Assembly: GCA_002482535.1 (NCBI GenBank)
Contig: DLGE01000001.1
Span: forward strand, 372,001-436,000
From: Peptococcaceae bacterium UBA7702
GTDB lineage: Bacteria; Bacillota; Dehalobacteriia; UBA7702
Reading direction: 5' to 3'
Length of the DNA: 64,000 nt
Shown piece after piece: positions 52,446 to 61,075 of this stretch; within the stretch, counting starts at the first letter, position 1, and each line of letters starts with the position of its first letter. The notes below the pieces were generated by a model. That model worked only from the letters and a program-made list of their open reading frames with translations. It made no database searches and was not told where the DNA came from. Made by a program: the position numbers and the translations under genes.

Positions 52446-52488
52446 AAAAAAGCCGATTTCCGATTTTTTATCGGGAACAGGCTTTTTT
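52446..52488. terminator. bidirectional terminator
   Basis: AAAAAGCC-GA-TTTCCGAT paired with ATCGGGAA-CA-GGCTTTTTT, between convergent genes. Confidence 0.8.
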
Positions 52489-52514
52489 CGAGGATTCTTA
52501 TAGGGAAGCGTCTT

Positions 52515-53006
52515 TTAAGGAGCGATCACCCGCCATGCGTCAATCAGTTTGGGTAGCGTATAGACCGCGTTGGCCGGGCTGGTGGAGGGCAGGTAAACGC
52601 CGGTGATGCCGGTGTGCTTTGCCAGATATTGATCATATAAGGCTTGGGCTTTTCTGCCGTTACAAAAGATTTTTTTGATTTTCGTTTCCTTTAACAGCGG
52701 CATGATGTCGTTCACCGCGGGGTTTTGGATGGAACTGTCGGCGGAACGACTGATTTCGCAGGCTGTCAAAACATCCCATAAAGCGATATGATGCTTTAAA
52801 AGAAACAATTTCTTTTCTTCAATATCAATGGGGCAATCGCCGTCAAAAACGTGAGCCAACACCGGCCAAAAGCGGTTTTGCGGGTGGCCGTAATAAAAGC
52901 GGTTTTCCCTCGATTTCACCGAGGGAAAGGTACCTAATATCAAAATTTCTGCCTCTTGGTCGAAAACAGGGGGGAAGGGATGGATTTTTCTTTCGCGTAT
53001 CATCAT
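52515..53006 (-). CDS. DNA-deoxyinosine glycosylase (UDG superfamily, HDG type)
   Basis: 163 aa. LILGTFPSVKSRENRFYYGH holds the family 6-type active-site loop; ENRFYYGHPQNRFWPVL and LPSTSPANA are conserved in hypoxanthine-DNA glycosylases of the UDG superfamily. It would excise hypoxanthine arising from adenine deamination. Cytosolic, standard length. Two adjacent Met codons at the start; either could be used. Confidence 0.85.
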   Translation of the reverse strand: MMIRERKIHPFPPVFDQEAEILILGTFPSVKSRENRFYYGHPQNRFWPVLAHVFDGDCPIDIEEKKLFLLKHHIALWDVLTACEISRSADSSIQNPAVNDIMPLLKETKIKKIFCNGRKAQALYDQYLAKHTGITGVYLPSTSPANAVYTLPKLIDAWRVIAP

Positions 53007-53105
53007 GCACCTCGTGTTTTATTTTAGAGCCGCCGCCATCTTTTGCCAAATTATGCTTGAAACCTCTTATCGGGTATCATATAATAATAACACAGAGGTG
53101 TTATG

Positions 53106-54149
53106 ATGATCAAAGAAGAAATTACATTTCCCAGTAGTGAAGCGGGAGAAACCATATTCGGCGAGATTTTTTTACCCTACGGAGAAGTCAAAGGCATTGT
53201 TCAGTTTGCCCACGGTATGTGTGATTACGGCAGCCGTTACGGGCATCTGTTCAAAGAACTGACGGATCACGGTTACGTCGCGGCTTATGCCGATCATCTG
53301 GGGCACGGCCATTCCGTGGCCGATCCGGAGGATCTCGGCTATTTTTCTGCCCGGGACGGCCATAAAAAGATCGCCGCGGACTTCAATACGTTTTATGAGC
53401 TTCTTGATGAAAAATTTCCCAACGAGAAGCATTATATCATGGGACACAGTATGGGTTCTTTTGTGGTTCGCTACTTTATGGGTGAATACCGTCACGAGAA
53501 TATGGCCGGGGCGATTCTGATGGGTACCTGCGGATTTAATCCTCTGGCCGGTGTCGGCGCCGCCATGGCGGCGGTGATTGCTCTCATCAAAGGCGGCTAT
53601 TACCGCTCCACCTTTTTGGAAAACCTGGCCTTTGGCAAATACAACAAACGCATTGAGGAACCCGTTTCTTTTTGGGATTGGCTCAGCCGGGACGAGGCTG
53701 CTGTGGAGGGCTTCGATACCGACGATCTGAGAAACCGTACCTTTACGGCGGCGGGCTTTAAAGATCTCTTTACTTTCGTCAATATCGTTAATTCCCGTTC
53801 TTTCATCGAGGAAACCCCAAGAGAACTGCCGATTTTGATCCTGTCCGGAGAAGAGGACCCCTTGGGCGAATACGGCAAGGGCATCCGCAAGCTGGAAGGC
53901 ATTTTAGAAGCTCTGGACTTTTCCGATGTGACGGTAAAACTCTTTCCCGAAGCCCGTCATGAGCTTTGTCACGAACTCAACTGTTATGAAGTCTTCGATA
54001 CGATTCTTTTATGGCTGAGCCAACACGCCAATACTGAAGTTTGTTTAACCTTCCCCGCAGAACTGGAAGATCCCTTTGAGGATGATTTCCCCGATGATGA
54101 AGATAAAGAGATCGACACCGAAGAAGACGAAAAAACACAGCGCCGATAA
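53106..54149 (+). CDS. alpha/beta hydrolase, monoacylglycerol-lipase-like
   Basis: 347 aa from ATG 53106 (the ATG one codon earlier is too close to AGAGGTG). Serine_aminopeptidase-type hydrolase_4 fold: VQFAHGMCDYGSRYGHLFKEL, nucleophile elbow MGHSMGSFV, acid in LSGEEDPLG and a late His in EARHELCHE. The C-terminal tail of about 40 residues is strongly acidic (DDFPDDEDKEIDTEED), unusual for the family. No signal peptide. Likely substrate: monoacylglycerols or related esters. Confidence 0.85.
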   Translation: MIKEEITFPSSEAGETIFGEIFLPYGEVKGIVQFAHGMCDYGSRYGHLFKELTDHGYVAAYADHLGHGHSVADPEDLGYFSARDGHKKIAADFNTFYELLDEKFPNEKHYIMGHSMGSFVVRYFMGEYRHENMAGAILMGTCGFNPLAGVGAAMAAVIALIKGGYYRSTFLENLAFGKYNKRIEEPVSFWDWLSRDEAAVEGFDTDDLRNRTFTAAGFKDLFTFVNIVNSRSFIEETPRELPILILSGEEDPLGEYGKGIRKLEGILEALDFSDVTVKLFPEARHELCHELNCYEVFDTILLWLSQHANTEVCLTFPAELEDPFEDDFPDDEDKEIDTEEDEKTQRR

Positions 54150-54190
54150 ACAGAAAGGGAAGTCTTCCCGCGTTAACTTTTTAAAAAACA

Positions 54191-54237
54191 CTCCCCCTAC
54201 CGCAGGTACCTTAATATGCTGCGGTGGGGGGATTTTT
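54191..54237 (+). terminator. terminator of lipase gene
   Basis: CCCCCTACCGCAG paired with CTGCGGTGGGGGG, then ATTTTT. Confidence 0.8.
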
Positions 54238-54303
54238 ACGCTGTTTTGCTTACTGTGTTATTTCGTTTATTATAGCTCTCGTTCCCGAAAACGTCAAAGC
54301 AAA

Positions 54304-54333
54304 AGAAAAAACCCCTAAATAGATAGGGGCTTC
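54304..54333 (-). terminator. candidate terminator of glnA
   Basis: On the minus strand: CCCCTA, loop, TAGGGG and TTTTTTCTTTT. It is about 110 bases after the glnA stop. Confidence 0.65.
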
Positions 54334-54441
54334 ATTGAAAGCAGAATACTGTCGTCAATGCAAACGAAAAAGTACTATGAACAAACTATAACAGAAAAGC
54401 ATTTCTGTCTTAGTAGCAAAGGAAGTATGTTCCTCTTAGGA

Positions 54442-56535
54442 TCAGACGTTAAAGAGGAGATCCGTATAATCGGGAATGGGCCAGAAGCTCTTATCGACGA
54501 TCACTTCCAGGGCGTCGGCGGTGGCTCTCAAACCGTTCATTGCCGGGATCACTGCGGTGGTACAGGTCTTGGCGGCTGTTTCAGAATCTTTGGCGCCGTC
54601 CTTTTCGGTGACGGCTTTTTCCAAGGCGGCGATATCGGCGAACATTTTTTCACTCAAAGAAACGAGTTTCCCGGCAAAGGCCTCTTCCTCCTTTAGCACC
54701 AAACCGGGCATCAGGGTTTTCTTTTCATTGAGGCCTTTGAATACGGTTTTTTCAAAGCGGAGCACCGCGGGAAGAATCTGTTCTTTGGCCATGTGCAGCA
54801 TGGTCAGGGCTTCAATATTGATGGCCTTAATGTAGTTATCCAACATGACTTCATAACGGGAAATCACTTCTTCCTTCGTCAGGATTCCGTGTTTTGTCAT
54901 GAGATGGATGGATTTTTCGCTCACGTACTGTTTCAGTGCCGTGGGCGTATCTTTTCGGTTGCTCAAACCGCGTTTTTCGGCTTCGGCAACCCATTCGGCC
55001 GCGTAGTTGTTGCCGTTGAAGATGATGCGGTTATGTTTTGCCACGGTATCGGCGATATAAGTGGCGGCGGCAGTTTCGATATCCGGGGATTTTTCCAAAA
55101 GTAAAGCGGCTTCGCTCAGGGTCTCGGCGACCATGGTGTTTAAGATGCAGTTGATGTCGGAAATTGACATCGCGGCGCCGGGCATTCTGAATTCAAATTT
55201 ATTGCCGGTGAAGGCAAAGGGAGACGTACGGTTTCTGTCGGTGTTGTCTTTGTTTAAGGTCGGCAGGGAAGGGACGCCGCTGTTCCAGATCTCGGCGGCA
55301 GCCGCTTCAGAGATGCTCCCCGCCACGGCGTCGTTAAGTTCTTTGGCGAGGAATTCACCGAGGAAAACGGAGATGATGGCCGGCGGCGCTTCGTTTGCCC
55401 CGAGGCGGTGATCGTTGCCGGCGGAAGCGACGCTCAGCCGCAAGAGATCACTGTATTCGTCGATGGCTTTCAGCACAGCGCAGAGGATCACCAGGAACTG
55501 TTTGTTGTTTTTCGGATCCTTACCGGGATCGAGGAGGTTTTCCCCGGTATCCGTCGCCATGGACCAGTTGTTATGCTTCCCGGAGCCGTTGATGCCGGCA
55601 AAGGGCTTTTCATGGAGCAGACAGGAAAGCTGATGCTTTCTGGCGGTTTTCTTTAGGATGATCATTGCCAGCTGATTCTGGTCGGCGGCAAGATTTGCCG
55701 TGGTGTAAATCGGTGCAAATTCATGCTGGGCGGGAGCCACTTCGTTGTGTTTGGTGGAACTGTAGATGCCAAGGCTCCAGAGTTGTTCGTCAACATCCTG
55801 CATGAAAGCGGATACTCTGTCTTTGATGGTGCCAAAATAATGATCGTCAAGTTCCTGTCCTTTGGGGGCTGCGGCGCCGAAAAGGGTACGTCCCGCAAGC
55901 ATCAGGTCTTTTCGTTTGATGTAATCACCGCGGTCCACAAGAAAATATTCCTGTTCCGGGCCGACGTTGACCAGGACTCTTTTGGCGGGATTGTCAAAGC
56001 ACTTTAAAACCCGAAGGGCCTCTTTGTTCAGGGCTTCCATGGAGCGGAGCAGCGGCGTCTTTTTATCCAGGACTTCGCCGGTGTAGGAACAAAAGGCCGT
56101 GGGGATATAGAGGGTGTTGTCGTTTACAAAGGCATAGGATGTGGGATCCCAGGCGGTGTAACCCCTGGCTTCAAAGGTGGCGCGCAAGCCTCCCGAAGGG
56201 AAACTGGAGGCGTCGGGTTCCCCCATGATCAGGGATTTTCCGGAAAATTCCATCAGCGCTTTGCCATCGGCGGTGGGGGAAAGGAAAGAATCGTGTTTTT
56301 CGGCGGTGATGCCGGTCAACGGCTGGAACCAATGGGTATAGTGGGTGGCGCCCTTTTCCACGGCCCAATCCTTCATGGCGTTTGCCACGATTTGGGCGAT
56401 TTCGGAATCAAGGGAAAGCCCTTTTTCCATGGTTTCCTTTAAAGAACGATAGGTGTCCTTGGGCAGGCGTTCTTTCATCACGGCCTCATTGAAAACATTG
56501 CAGCCGAACATTTCACTTACTTTACATTTACTCAT
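54442..56535 (-). CDS. glnA: glutamine synthetase type III
   Basis: 697 aa, the long GSIII form. The N-terminal FGCNVFNEAVMKERLPKDTYR and the core FMQDVDEQLWSLGIYSSTKHNEVAPAQHE, KHNNWSMATDTGENLLDPG and AGNDHRLGANEAPPAI (given here as separate motifs) are GSIII signatures. It makes glutamine from glutamate, ammonia and ATP and acts as a dodecamer in characterised members. A leader with an intrinsic terminator precedes it, and the divergent gene encodes an ANTAR antiterminator. It provides the glutamine consumed by the glutamate synthase at 45-50 kb. Confidence 0.96.
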   Translation of the reverse strand: MSKCKVSEMFGCNVFNEAVMKERLPKDTYRSLKETMEKGLSLDSEIAQIVANAMKDWAVEKGATHYTHWFQPLTGITAEKHDSFLSPTADGKALMEFSGKSLIMGEPDASSFPSGGLRATFEARGYTAWDPTSYAFVNDNTLYIPTAFCSYTGEVLDKKTPLLRSMEALNKEALRVLKCFDNPAKRVLVNVGPEQEYFLVDRGDYIKRKDLMLAGRTLFGAAAPKGQELDDHYFGTIKDRVSAFMQDVDEQLWSLGIYSSTKHNEVAPAQHEFAPIYTTANLAADQNQLAMIILKKTARKHQLSCLLHEKPFAGINGSGKHNNWSMATDTGENLLDPGKDPKNNKQFLVILCAVLKAIDEYSDLLRLSVASAGNDHRLGANEAPPAIISVFLGEFLAKELNDAVAGSISEAAAAEIWNSGVPSLPTLNKDNTDRNRTSPFAFTGNKFEFRMPGAAMSISDINCILNTMVAETLSEAALLLEKSPDIETAAATYIADTVAKHNRIIFNGNNYAAEWVAEAEKRGLSNRKDTPTALKQYVSEKSIHLMTKHGILTKEEVISRYEVMLDNYIKAINIEALTMLHMAKEQILPAVLRFEKTVFKGLNEKKTLMPGLVLKEEEAFAGKLVSLSEKMFADIAALEKAVTEKDGAKDSETAAKTCTTAVIPAMNGLRATADALEVIVDKSFWPIPDYTDLLFNV

Positions 56536-56552
56536 TTTATAACCTCCTGAAA

Positions 56553-56610
56553 ATAAAAAAAGAAGCCGTAAATTTATCCGAAAATTTACAGCTTCATCGC
56601 TCTTATGAAA
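56553..56610 (-). promoter_or_regulatory. glnA leader attenuator (probable ANTAR target)
   Basis: On the minus strand, hairpin TTTCAT-N7-ATGAAG (plus 56592-56610) overlaps by five bases a perfect 14-bp terminator hairpin GAAGC-GTAAATTT (plus 56562-56595, six-base loop) followed by seven T. Only one of the two can form. ANTAR proteins bind paired stem-loops of this kind and prevent termination. Confidence 0.75.
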
Positions 56611-56621
56611 TTGATAGTAGA

Positions 56622-56649
56622 ATTATAACAGAAAAATAGAAAATTGCAA
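56622..56649 (-). promoter_or_regulatory. sigma-A promoter of glnA
   Basis: Minus strand TTGCAA (56644-56649), 16-base spacer, TATAAT (56622-56627). Confidence 0.75.
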
Positions 56650-56707
56650 TAGTTTTTCTGAAAAAAATGGTGTATAATGAAAAATAGTTTTGGAAGAGGG
56701 TGCGCGA

Positions 56708-57280
56708 TTGGAAAAAATATTGATCGTATCCGGTGAAGCCGGAGCGCAACAATTAAAGGATATTTTGACCGGGGCCGGTTTTACCGCGCCTAAAATCGTA
56801 TCTTCCGCATCAGAAGTCCGGCAGATGGCACTGAAGGCCGACTTTGATCTGATCCTGATCAACATGCCCCTGCGGGATGAAACCGGGAAAGAGCTCGCTT
56901 TTGATTTGGCGGATGATACCAATTCCGCCGTGCTCACCTTGGTCGCCAACGGCAGGGAAGAGATCATCGGCTCCTTTGGCCGGAATAAGGGAATTCAGAT
57001 GATCACCAAGCCCGTCAACAGAAAGCAATTCCTTGATTCCGTTTCCTTTATGCTCAGCTCCCGCCGTAAGTTAAAGAAGGTCCTGCAAAAGAATGCGGAA
57101 TTAACAAAAGCCCTCGCAGATATGAAGGCGGTATCAAAGGCAAAATGTCTGCTGATTGCCAACAGTCAGCTAACGGAAGCCGAGGCCCATCGCTATATCG
57201 AAAAACAGGCGATGGATCAGCAGCTGACCAAGGGGCAGATCGCCGAAAGAATCATCGCCGCCGACGGAATCATTTCATAG
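56708..57280 (+). CDS. ANTAR-domain response regulator (NitR-like)
   Basis: 190 aa from TTG 56708 (GAGGGTG upstream). A receiver-like domain (about 1-120; EKILIVSGEAG, FDLILINMPLRDE, ITKPVNRKQF) is degenerate at the phosphoacceptor position (Asn/Met in place of a clear Asp). The ANTAR domain (about 130-190) has LTEAEAHRYIEKQAMDQQLT, then KGQIAERII. ANTAR proteins are RNA-binding antiterminators. The gene is divergent from glnA, whose leader has a suitable attenuator, as with nitR-glnA in solvent-forming clostridia. It heads the HD-hisH-hisF-gat run and ends in UAG. Confidence 0.88.
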   Translation: MEKILIVSGEAGAQQLKDILTGAGFTAPKIVSSASEVRQMALKADFDLILINMPLRDETGKELAFDLADDTNSAVLTLVANGREEIIGSFGRNKGIQMITKPVNRKQFLDSVSFMLSSRRKLKKVLQKNAELTKALADMKAVSKAKCLLIANSQLTEAEAHRYIEKQAMDQQLTKGQIAERIIAADGIIS

Positions 57281-57291
57281 GAGGCGTTTTT

Positions 57292-57858
57292 TTGAAGCTG
57301 AAAAAGATCCAACCGATTTGTACCTATACGAATATTACCATGTATCCTTTGGCTCCCCGGGAAAGCGATTTTAAAATCGAGGATATCGCCCACGCTTTGT
57401 CCCTGATGACCCGGGCCAACGGACATTTTATTTCCTTTTACAGTGTTGCCCAGCATTGCATCAACTGTTCCCTGGAGGGAGAAGAGAGAGGGTATGATCA
57501 CCGTTTGAATCTCGCCCTGCTGCTTCACGATGCTTCGGAAGCCTATCTTTCCGATCTGACGCGCCCCGTAAAGAGCAGCTTAGAGGATTACAGTGAAATC
57601 GAACGTCAACTGCAAGGTGTTTTGTTTCGCGCCTTGGGCGTGGGTGCACTGTCCTTGGAAGATGAAAAATTGATTTCCGTTATTGATGATGATATGTTAT
57701 ACTATGAATTCGAAGGATTGCATGTTGGCGGCGGCTTCGACAGAGAATATCATTTGCAAGGCTGTTATTCCCTGGCGTTTTGCGATATGAAAGAGGTCGA
57801 AGAGACCTATCTTGAACGATATTACGAGCTACAGAAAAAGGTAGGAGATTGGAAATGA
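57292..57858 (+). CDS. HD-domain phosphohydrolase
   Basis: 188 aa from TTG 57292 (AGGAGGCG upstream). HD motifs: SVAQHCINC, LLLHDASEAYLSDLTRPVK and a late Asp in VIDDDMLYYEF. It resembles YfbR/YedJ-type metal-dependent phosphohydrolases acting on nucleotides. It is 11 bases after the ANTAR gene and overlaps hisH by ATGA, so it is co-transcribed. Substrate unknown. Confidence 0.8.
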   Translation: MKLKKIQPICTYTNITMYPLAPRESDFKIEDIAHALSLMTRANGHFISFYSVAQHCINCSLEGEERGYDHRLNLALLLHDASEAYLSDLTRPVKSSLEDYSEIERQLQGVLFRALGVGALSLEDEKLISVIDDDMLYYEFEGLHVGGGFDREYHLQGCYSLAFCDMKEVEETYLERYYELQKKVGDWK

Positions 57859-58481
57859 TCGGTGTCATTGATTACAGAGCGGGGAACGCGCCCAGCGTTT
57901 ACAATGCCCTGAAAAAAATCGGCGGTGAGGTGCTGATGGTGAATACGGCCCAGGATCTCGAAAAGATCCGCGGTGTGATTTTGCCGGGAGTCGGCAGCGC
58001 CGGGGCGACCATGGATTCCTTAACGGAAATGGGCATTTTGTCCCCCCTTGAAGAAAAAGTCCGCGGAGGGAGCATGCCCTTTCTCGGCATCTGCATCGGT
58101 ATGCAGATTCTTTTTGAGCACAGCGCCGAAGGTGATATTCCCTGCCTTGGCTGGCTCAAAGGCAAGGTCACCCGGTTTGACAAAAGACGTGTCCGCGTAC
58201 CCCAAATGGGCTGGAACGAGGTGCGCTTTTGCCGGGAGCATCCCCTCGTAGAGAACATGGGCCAAAGCGGCCATTTCTATTATGTAAACTCCTATCACGT
58301 GAACCCCGCCGATGAAAACGATATCTTGGCTGTCACCGATTATGACGGTGATTTTTGCTGTATGGTCCAGCGTGATAACATCATGGCCGCCCAGTTTCAC
58401 ATCGAAAAAAGCGGACCGTTGGGTCTCAAATTATTGGCGAATTATCTGCGCCTCGTGGAAGGGGGTCAACCTTCATGCTGA
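57855..58481 (+). CDS. hisH: imidazole glycerol phosphate synthase, glutaminase subunit
   Basis: 208 aa from ATG 57855 (AGGAG 7 bases upstream). Class I amidotransferase triad: Cys in FLGICIGMQILFEHS, His/Glu in QFHIEKSGPLG. RVPQMGWNEV is the HisF-contact region. The N-terminus reads DYRAGNAPSV where most HisH have DYGMGNLRSV. It supplies ammonia to HisF in histidine synthesis. It overlaps hisF by 7 bases. Confidence 0.87.
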   Translation: MIGVIDYRAGNAPSVYNALKKIGGEVLMVNTAQDLEKIRGVILPGVGSAGATMDSLTEMGILSPLEEKVRGGSMPFLGICIGMQILFEHSAEGDIPCLGWLKGKVTRFDKRRVRVPQMGWNEVRFCREHPLVENMGQSGHFYYVNSYHVNPADENDILAVTDYDGDFCCMVQRDNIMAAQFHIEKSGPLGLKLLANYLRLVEGGQPSC

Positions 58482-59269
58482 CGAAACGTCTTTTGGCCTG
58501 CTTTGATATGCGCGACGGGATGGTGACCAAGGCCCACCAATTTCAGGATAATTTCGACATCGGTGCGGCGGCGGAAATCGCCTGCAAAATCTATGAAGAT
58601 CAGATCGATGAGATCATCTTTTACGATATTACCGCCAGCGCTAAAAAAAAGCCCATTGATCTTGATACCGTTCGTACTGTGGCGGAACGGGTTTTTGTGC
58701 CCTTTACCGTGGGCGGCGGCATTCGCAATTTAGACGATATGTATCAGGTATTGAAAGCCGGGGCGGAAAAAATCAGCGTCGATTCCATGGCGGTGAGGAA
58801 TCCCGCCATCATTGAAGAGGGTGCGAAAGCCTTCGGTTCCCAGTGCATTGTCTTGAGTATGCAGGTGAAGCGCGTGGAAAAAACGGAGCGGATCAGAAGC
58901 GGTTATGAAATCGCCATTGACGGCGCCCGCACCTATACCGGCATGGACGCCCTGGAATGGGCAAAACGCGGTGAAGACCTCGGTGCCGGGGAACTTTGCG
59001 TCAACAGCATTGACTGCGACGGTACCCACAACGGTTACGATCTTGCGATCACCGGTCTCATCGCCGACGCGGTTTCCATTCCCGTCATTGCTTCCGGCGG
59101 CGCCGGCAATCCCTCTCATATTGCCGACGCTTTTACGCAAACAGGGGCCTCCGCCGCGATCATCAGTTCGATGCTCTATTCGCCGAAGCTGCCCCGGAAT
59201 TATCCGGTGGCGGAAATCAAAGAGCTTCTTTCGGAAAAAGGGATTCCCGTAAGACCGTATTTGAAATAA
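58475..59269 (+). CDS. hisF: imidazole glycerol phosphate synthase, cyclase subunit (divergent)
   Basis: 264 aa TIM barrel. KRLLACFDMRDG keeps the first catalytic Asp (Asp11). FTVGGGIRNLDDM and VIASGGAGN are the phosphate loops, and NSIDCDGTHNGYDL is conserved. The second catalytic Asp (Asp130 of the T. maritima enzyme, in the IDAKR motif) aligns with Gln130 in LSMQVKR. It is therefore a divergent HisF, perhaps still functional or altered. It follows hisH directly and is followed by gatCAB after 20 bases. The other histidine genes are not here. Confidence 0.82.
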   Translation: MLTKRLLACFDMRDGMVTKAHQFQDNFDIGAAAEIACKIYEDQIDEIIFYDITASAKKKPIDLDTVRTVAERVFVPFTVGGGIRNLDDMYQVLKAGAEKISVDSMAVRNPAIIEEGAKAFGSQCIVLSMQVKRVEKTERIRSGYEIAIDGARTYTGMDALEWAKRGEDLGAGELCVNSIDCDGTHNGYDLAITGLIADAVSIPVIASGGAGNPSHIADAFTQTGASAAIISSMLYSPKLPRNYPVAEIKELLSEKGIPVRPYLK

Positions 59270-59289
59270 CCCAGGAAAGGACAACCGTT

Positions 59290-59577
59290 ATGATCATTAC
59301 TGACGAAATCATCGATTACGTTTCTTCCTTGGCCCGTCTTGACCTCAGCGGTGAGGAAAAGACGAAGATCAAAGGGGAAATCGAAAAGATCATCGATTAT
59401 ATGGAGGTATTAAATACCTTGGATACCACCGGCGTGGAGCCCATGAGCCACGTGCTCCCGGTGACCAACGTCTTTCGTGAAGATGTTGTTGCCCCTTCGG
59501 TACCCCGTGAAGAGATCCTGGCCAATGCTCCCGAAGCGGATCAGGGAGCCTTTCGTGTGCCGAAGACAGTAGAGTAA
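59290..59577 (+). CDS. gatC: aspartyl/glutamyl-tRNA amidotransferase subunit C
   Basis: 95 aa, typical length. The N-terminal ITDEIIDYVSSLARLDLSGE and the C-terminal FREDVVAPSVPREEIL are conserved. GatC stabilises the GatA-GatB interface. It forms an operon with gatA (15-base gap) and gatB. Confidence 0.95.
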   Translation: MIITDEIIDYVSSLARLDLSGEEKTKIKGEIEKIIDYMEVLNTLDTTGVEPMSHVLPVTNVFREDVVAPSVPREEILANAPEADQGAFRVPKTVE

Positions 59578-59592
59578 CAAAGGAGCGCGCTC

Positions 59593-61074
59593 ATGAATAT
59601 TGCATTTACGGAATTAACCCCATTAAAAGCAGGGGAAATGATCAAAAAAAGGGAGCTTAGCGTCGAGGAATTGACCAAAGCGTACCTCACGCGGTGTGCC
59701 GTGCTGGATGGGGAAGTCAACGCCTTTCTCCGCCTGGAAGAGGCATACGCCTTGCAAAGCGCTGCCGCCGTCCAAAAGCGCATCGACGCCAAAGAAGAGC
59801 TCGGCCCCTTGGCCGGCGTGCCCTTTGGCCTCAAAGATAATATCTGCACCAAAGGACTGGAAACCACCTGTGCCTCCAGGATTTTGGGCGGTTTTGTGCC
59901 GCCTTATGAGGCTACTTTGATGAAAAAGATGAGCCGCGGCGGTGGGGTGCTCATCGGCAAGACGAATATGGACGAGTTTGCCATGGGCAGTACCACGGAA
60001 ACCTCCTATTATAAAACGACCAAAAACCCCTGGAATTCAGAGCATGTCCCCGGTGGCAGCAGCGGCGGCAGCGCCGCGGCAGTGGCGGCAAGGGAAGTCC
60101 CTTACGCCATCGGCTCCGATACCGGCGGTTCCATTCGCCAGCCCGCCGCCTATTGCGGTGTCACCGGCTTGAAACCCACTTACGGCGCCGTCTCCCGTTT
60201 CGGCCTCATCGCCTACGGCTCTTCCCTGGACCAGATCGGGCCCATCGCTCCTTCGGCCATGGATTGTGCGGCGATCTTAGATATGATCAGCGGTTACGAC
60301 GAAAAAGACGCTACCTCGATGAAAACGCAGTTTCACGCCGTTGCCCATATCGAAGGCGGCGTGCAAGATCTGGTGATCGGCATCCCCAAATCCTACTTTG
60401 GCGAGGGCCTTAACGGTGAAGTCCGGGAAACCGTCGCCGCGGCGATCAAGGTACTCACCGACGCCGGCGCCAAAGTAGAGGAGTTCGATTTTTCCATCCT
60501 TGATTATGCCGTACCGGCCTATTATATCATCGCCTCGGCGGAAGCCAGCTCCAACCTCTCCCGTTTTGACGGCGTGAAATACGGCTTTCGCGCCGAAGAC
60601 GCCGAAGGACTGCGGGACGTTTATTTAAAAACCCGCACCCAGGGTTTCGGCGGCGAAGTGAAAAAGCGTATCATGTTGGGGGCTTTTGCTTTGAGCAGCG
60701 GTTATTATGATGCCTACTACAATAAGGCGTTACAAGTCAAGGCGCTGATCAAAAAAGCCTTTGACGATGCCTTTGCCAAATACGATATGATCTTAGGCCC
60801 GGTGGCGCCGACCACCGCGCCGAAAATCGGTGAAAGCTTAAAAGACCCCCTGGCCATGTATTTAAGTGATATTTATACCGTTTCCGTGAACCTTGCGGGA
60901 CTCCCCGGCATCGCTCTGCCTTGCGGTTTCGATCAAAAAGGTTTGCCCATTGGCATGCAGCTGATCGCCCAGGCTTTTGACGATGAGAAGCTGTTGCGGG
61001 CGGCCCACTGCTACCAGCAGCTGACCGATTTTCACCGGCAGTGTCCCGCCTTGGCCGGGAAAGGAGGCCTCTAA
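59593..61074 (+). CDS. gatA: aspartyl/glutamyl-tRNA amidotransferase subunit A
   Basis: 493 aa amidase-signature enzyme. Catalytic Lys in FGLKDNICT, GGSSGGSAAAV and Ser-cisSer in GSDTGGSIRQPAAYCG. It hydrolyses glutamine and feeds ammonia to GatB for making Gln-tRNA(Gln) or Asn-tRNA(Asn) from misacylated precursors. RBS AAAGGAGCG. Confidence 0.97.
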   Translation: MNIAFTELTPLKAGEMIKKRELSVEELTKAYLTRCAVLDGEVNAFLRLEEAYALQSAAAVQKRIDAKEELGPLAGVPFGLKDNICTKGLETTCASRILGGFVPPYEATLMKKMSRGGGVLIGKTNMDEFAMGSTTETSYYKTTKNPWNSEHVPGGSSGGSAAAVAAREVPYAIGSDTGGSIRQPAAYCGVTGLKPTYGAVSRFGLIAYGSSLDQIGPIAPSAMDCAAILDMISGYDEKDATSMKTQFHAVAHIEGGVQDLVIGIPKSYFGEGLNGEVRETVAAAIKVLTDAGAKVEEFDFSILDYAVPAYYIIASAEASSNLSRFDGVKYGFRAEDAEGLRDVYLKTRTQGFGGEVKKRIMLGAFALSSGYYDAYYNKALQVKALIKKAFDDAFAKYDMILGPVAPTTAPKIGESLKDPLAMYLSDIYTVSVNLAGLPGIALPCGFDQKGLPIGMQLIAQAFDDEKLLRAAHCYQQLTDFHRQCPALAGKGGL

Positions 61075-61075
61075 A

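Noticed and set aside
54076..54318. 80-codon plus-strand ORF after the lipase
   Set aside because: It overlaps the lipase 3' end and the terminator stem, with no ribosome site.
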